Below, piece after piece: positions 5,965 to 6,491 of a DNA stretch of 6,491 nucleotides. Made by a program: the position numbers and the translations under genes. Within the stretch, counting starts at the first letter, position 1, and each line of letters starts with the position of its first letter. This DNA is from Granulicella sp. (GTDB lineage: Bacteria > Acidobacteriota > Terriglobia > Terriglobales > Acidobacteriaceae). Below the pieces are notes generated by a model, which was given only the letters and a program-made list of their open reading frames with translations, searched no databases and was not told where the DNA came from. The stretch covers positions 1-6,491 of the forward strand of contig PKWK01000404.1 in assembly GCA_003133205.1 (NCBI GenBank), read 5' to 3'.

Positions 5965-6491
5965 CTAATTCTTGCCGGTGAGTGTCTGAAATAGAAAGAT
6001 TGTCGCCGCGCTCGTCACCACGAAAGTTACGACCCAACCGGATACAAGAAGAATCGGGTTGAGCGGTTTTCGCTTCATTGCAGTGCGGTTGCCGGCAATC
6101 AACATCATCATCGTTAACGTAATGGGTGTCGCAAGACCTCCGACGATCGAACTGAAAAACAGCAACTTAATTGGTGGCACGCCCGCCAGTGCGATGCCAG
6201 AGCCAACAACAAGTACTGCGATCAGAGTCACATAAAATTTCTTTGCGCGCCATAACTTCTTATCGATGCCACCACCCCAGCCGAACATCTCGCTCACGAC
6301 GTAGGCGCTGGTTGCGCTGAGCACTGGAATAGCAATCAGCGCCGAGGCCAGGAGACCGATGCCAAAAAGAAGAGAGGCCCAATGGCCCGCAAACGGCGTC
6401 AGTGCATTGGCGGCATCCTCCGCTGTTTGCACAACTTTGTGGTGCACCCCGAGCGTCGCGCCCGTCGCAATCAGAATGAACCAAAAGCTAG
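5965..6491 (-). CDS. NRAMP-family divalent metal transporter, C-terminal part
   Basis: The frame is open from the right edge to TAG 5967-5965, giving 175 visible residues. The apparent GTG start at 6447 is not real, because the homologous reading continues upstream (FWFILIATGATLG). The sequence follows the last five helices of NRAMP proteins: a helix into HHKVVQTAEDAANALTPFAG, then LLFGIGLLASALIAIPVLSA with SAYVVSEMFGW, then a charged loop, FYVTLIAVLVVGSGIAL, PPIKLLFFSSIVGGLATP with a following hydrophobic run, a basic loop (NRTAMKRKPLNP), and VSGWVVTFVVTSAATIFLF. NRAMP (MntH-type) transporters import Mn2+, Fe2+ or related ions with protons across the inner membrane. The metal-binding motifs (DPGN in helix 1, MPH in helix 6) lie off the window, so metal choice is unknown. 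The short GKN end and the normal helix count suggest an intact C-terminus. The closest relatives are probably the less-studied NRAMP-like group rather than classical MntH. Confidence 0.85.
   Translation of the reverse strand, partial: SFWFILIATGATLGVHHKVVQTAEDAANALTPFAGHWASLLFGIGLLASALIAIPVLSATSAYVVSEMFGWGGGIDKKLWRAKKFYVTLIAVLVVGSGIALAGVPPIKLLFFSSIVGGLATPITLTMMMLIAGNRTAMKRKPLNPILLVSGWVVTFVVTSAATIFLFQTLTGKN

Noticed and set aside
5790..5981. 63-codon plus-strand frame overlapping the DUF3309-like gene end and the NRAMP end
   Set aside because: It overlaps both better-supported genes and has no ribosome site or motif.

Overview
The window looks like chromosomal DNA of a soil-type bacterium, most likely an acidobacterium (Terriglobia/Acidobacteriaceae). 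That is an inference from the style of the proteins: a Tat-exported family 2 glycoside hydrolase with a DUF4982-type tail, an orphan small protein of a kind I associate with acidobacteria, and GC-rich coding DNA. No rRNA, tRNA, CRISPR array or intact transposase is visible. The window reads as a patchwork of a few good genes separated by decayed or gene-poor stretches.

Layout. Bases 1-215 (+) hold the C-terminal end of a HipA-family toxin kinase whose body lies off the left edge. Bases 216-757 have no supportable gene. Bases 758-1059 (-) look like a broken small gene: three reading frames together give one protein-like sequence of about 99 residues, starting at an ATG just behind a promoter-like TACAAT box. 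Bases 1278-1607 (-) hold a likely real but uncharacterised small protein. Bases 1902-4844 (+) hold the dominant gene, a 980-residue exported GH2 beta-galactosidase-like enzyme with both catalytic glutamates, a strong Shine-Dalgarno site and a GC-rich hairpin just after the stop.

The right side is metal- and membrane-related. Bases 5039-5620 (-) carry only the actuator-domain middle of a heavy-metal P-type ATPase. Homology ends beside a perfect 10-bp inverted repeat, and the phosphorylation and ATP-binding domains are missing. Bases 5654-5812 (+) encode a 52-residue Gly/Leu-rich DUF3309-like membrane peptide, apparently leaderless, with a palindrome directly against its -10 box. Bases 5965-6491 (-) hold the C-terminal half of an NRAMP-family divalent metal transporter that runs off the right edge.

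How the parts relate. No multi-gene operon is visible. The GH2 enzyme appears to be transcribed alone and would act on sugars outside the cytoplasm. The ATPase remnant and the NRAMP gene share a strand and suggest an older metal-homeostasis locus, now partly lost. I found no convincing new defence or mobile system. The most interesting points are the multi-frame minus-strand gene, the hairpin at the ATPase break, the promoter-overlapping palindrome and the C-terminal extension of the GH2 enzyme.
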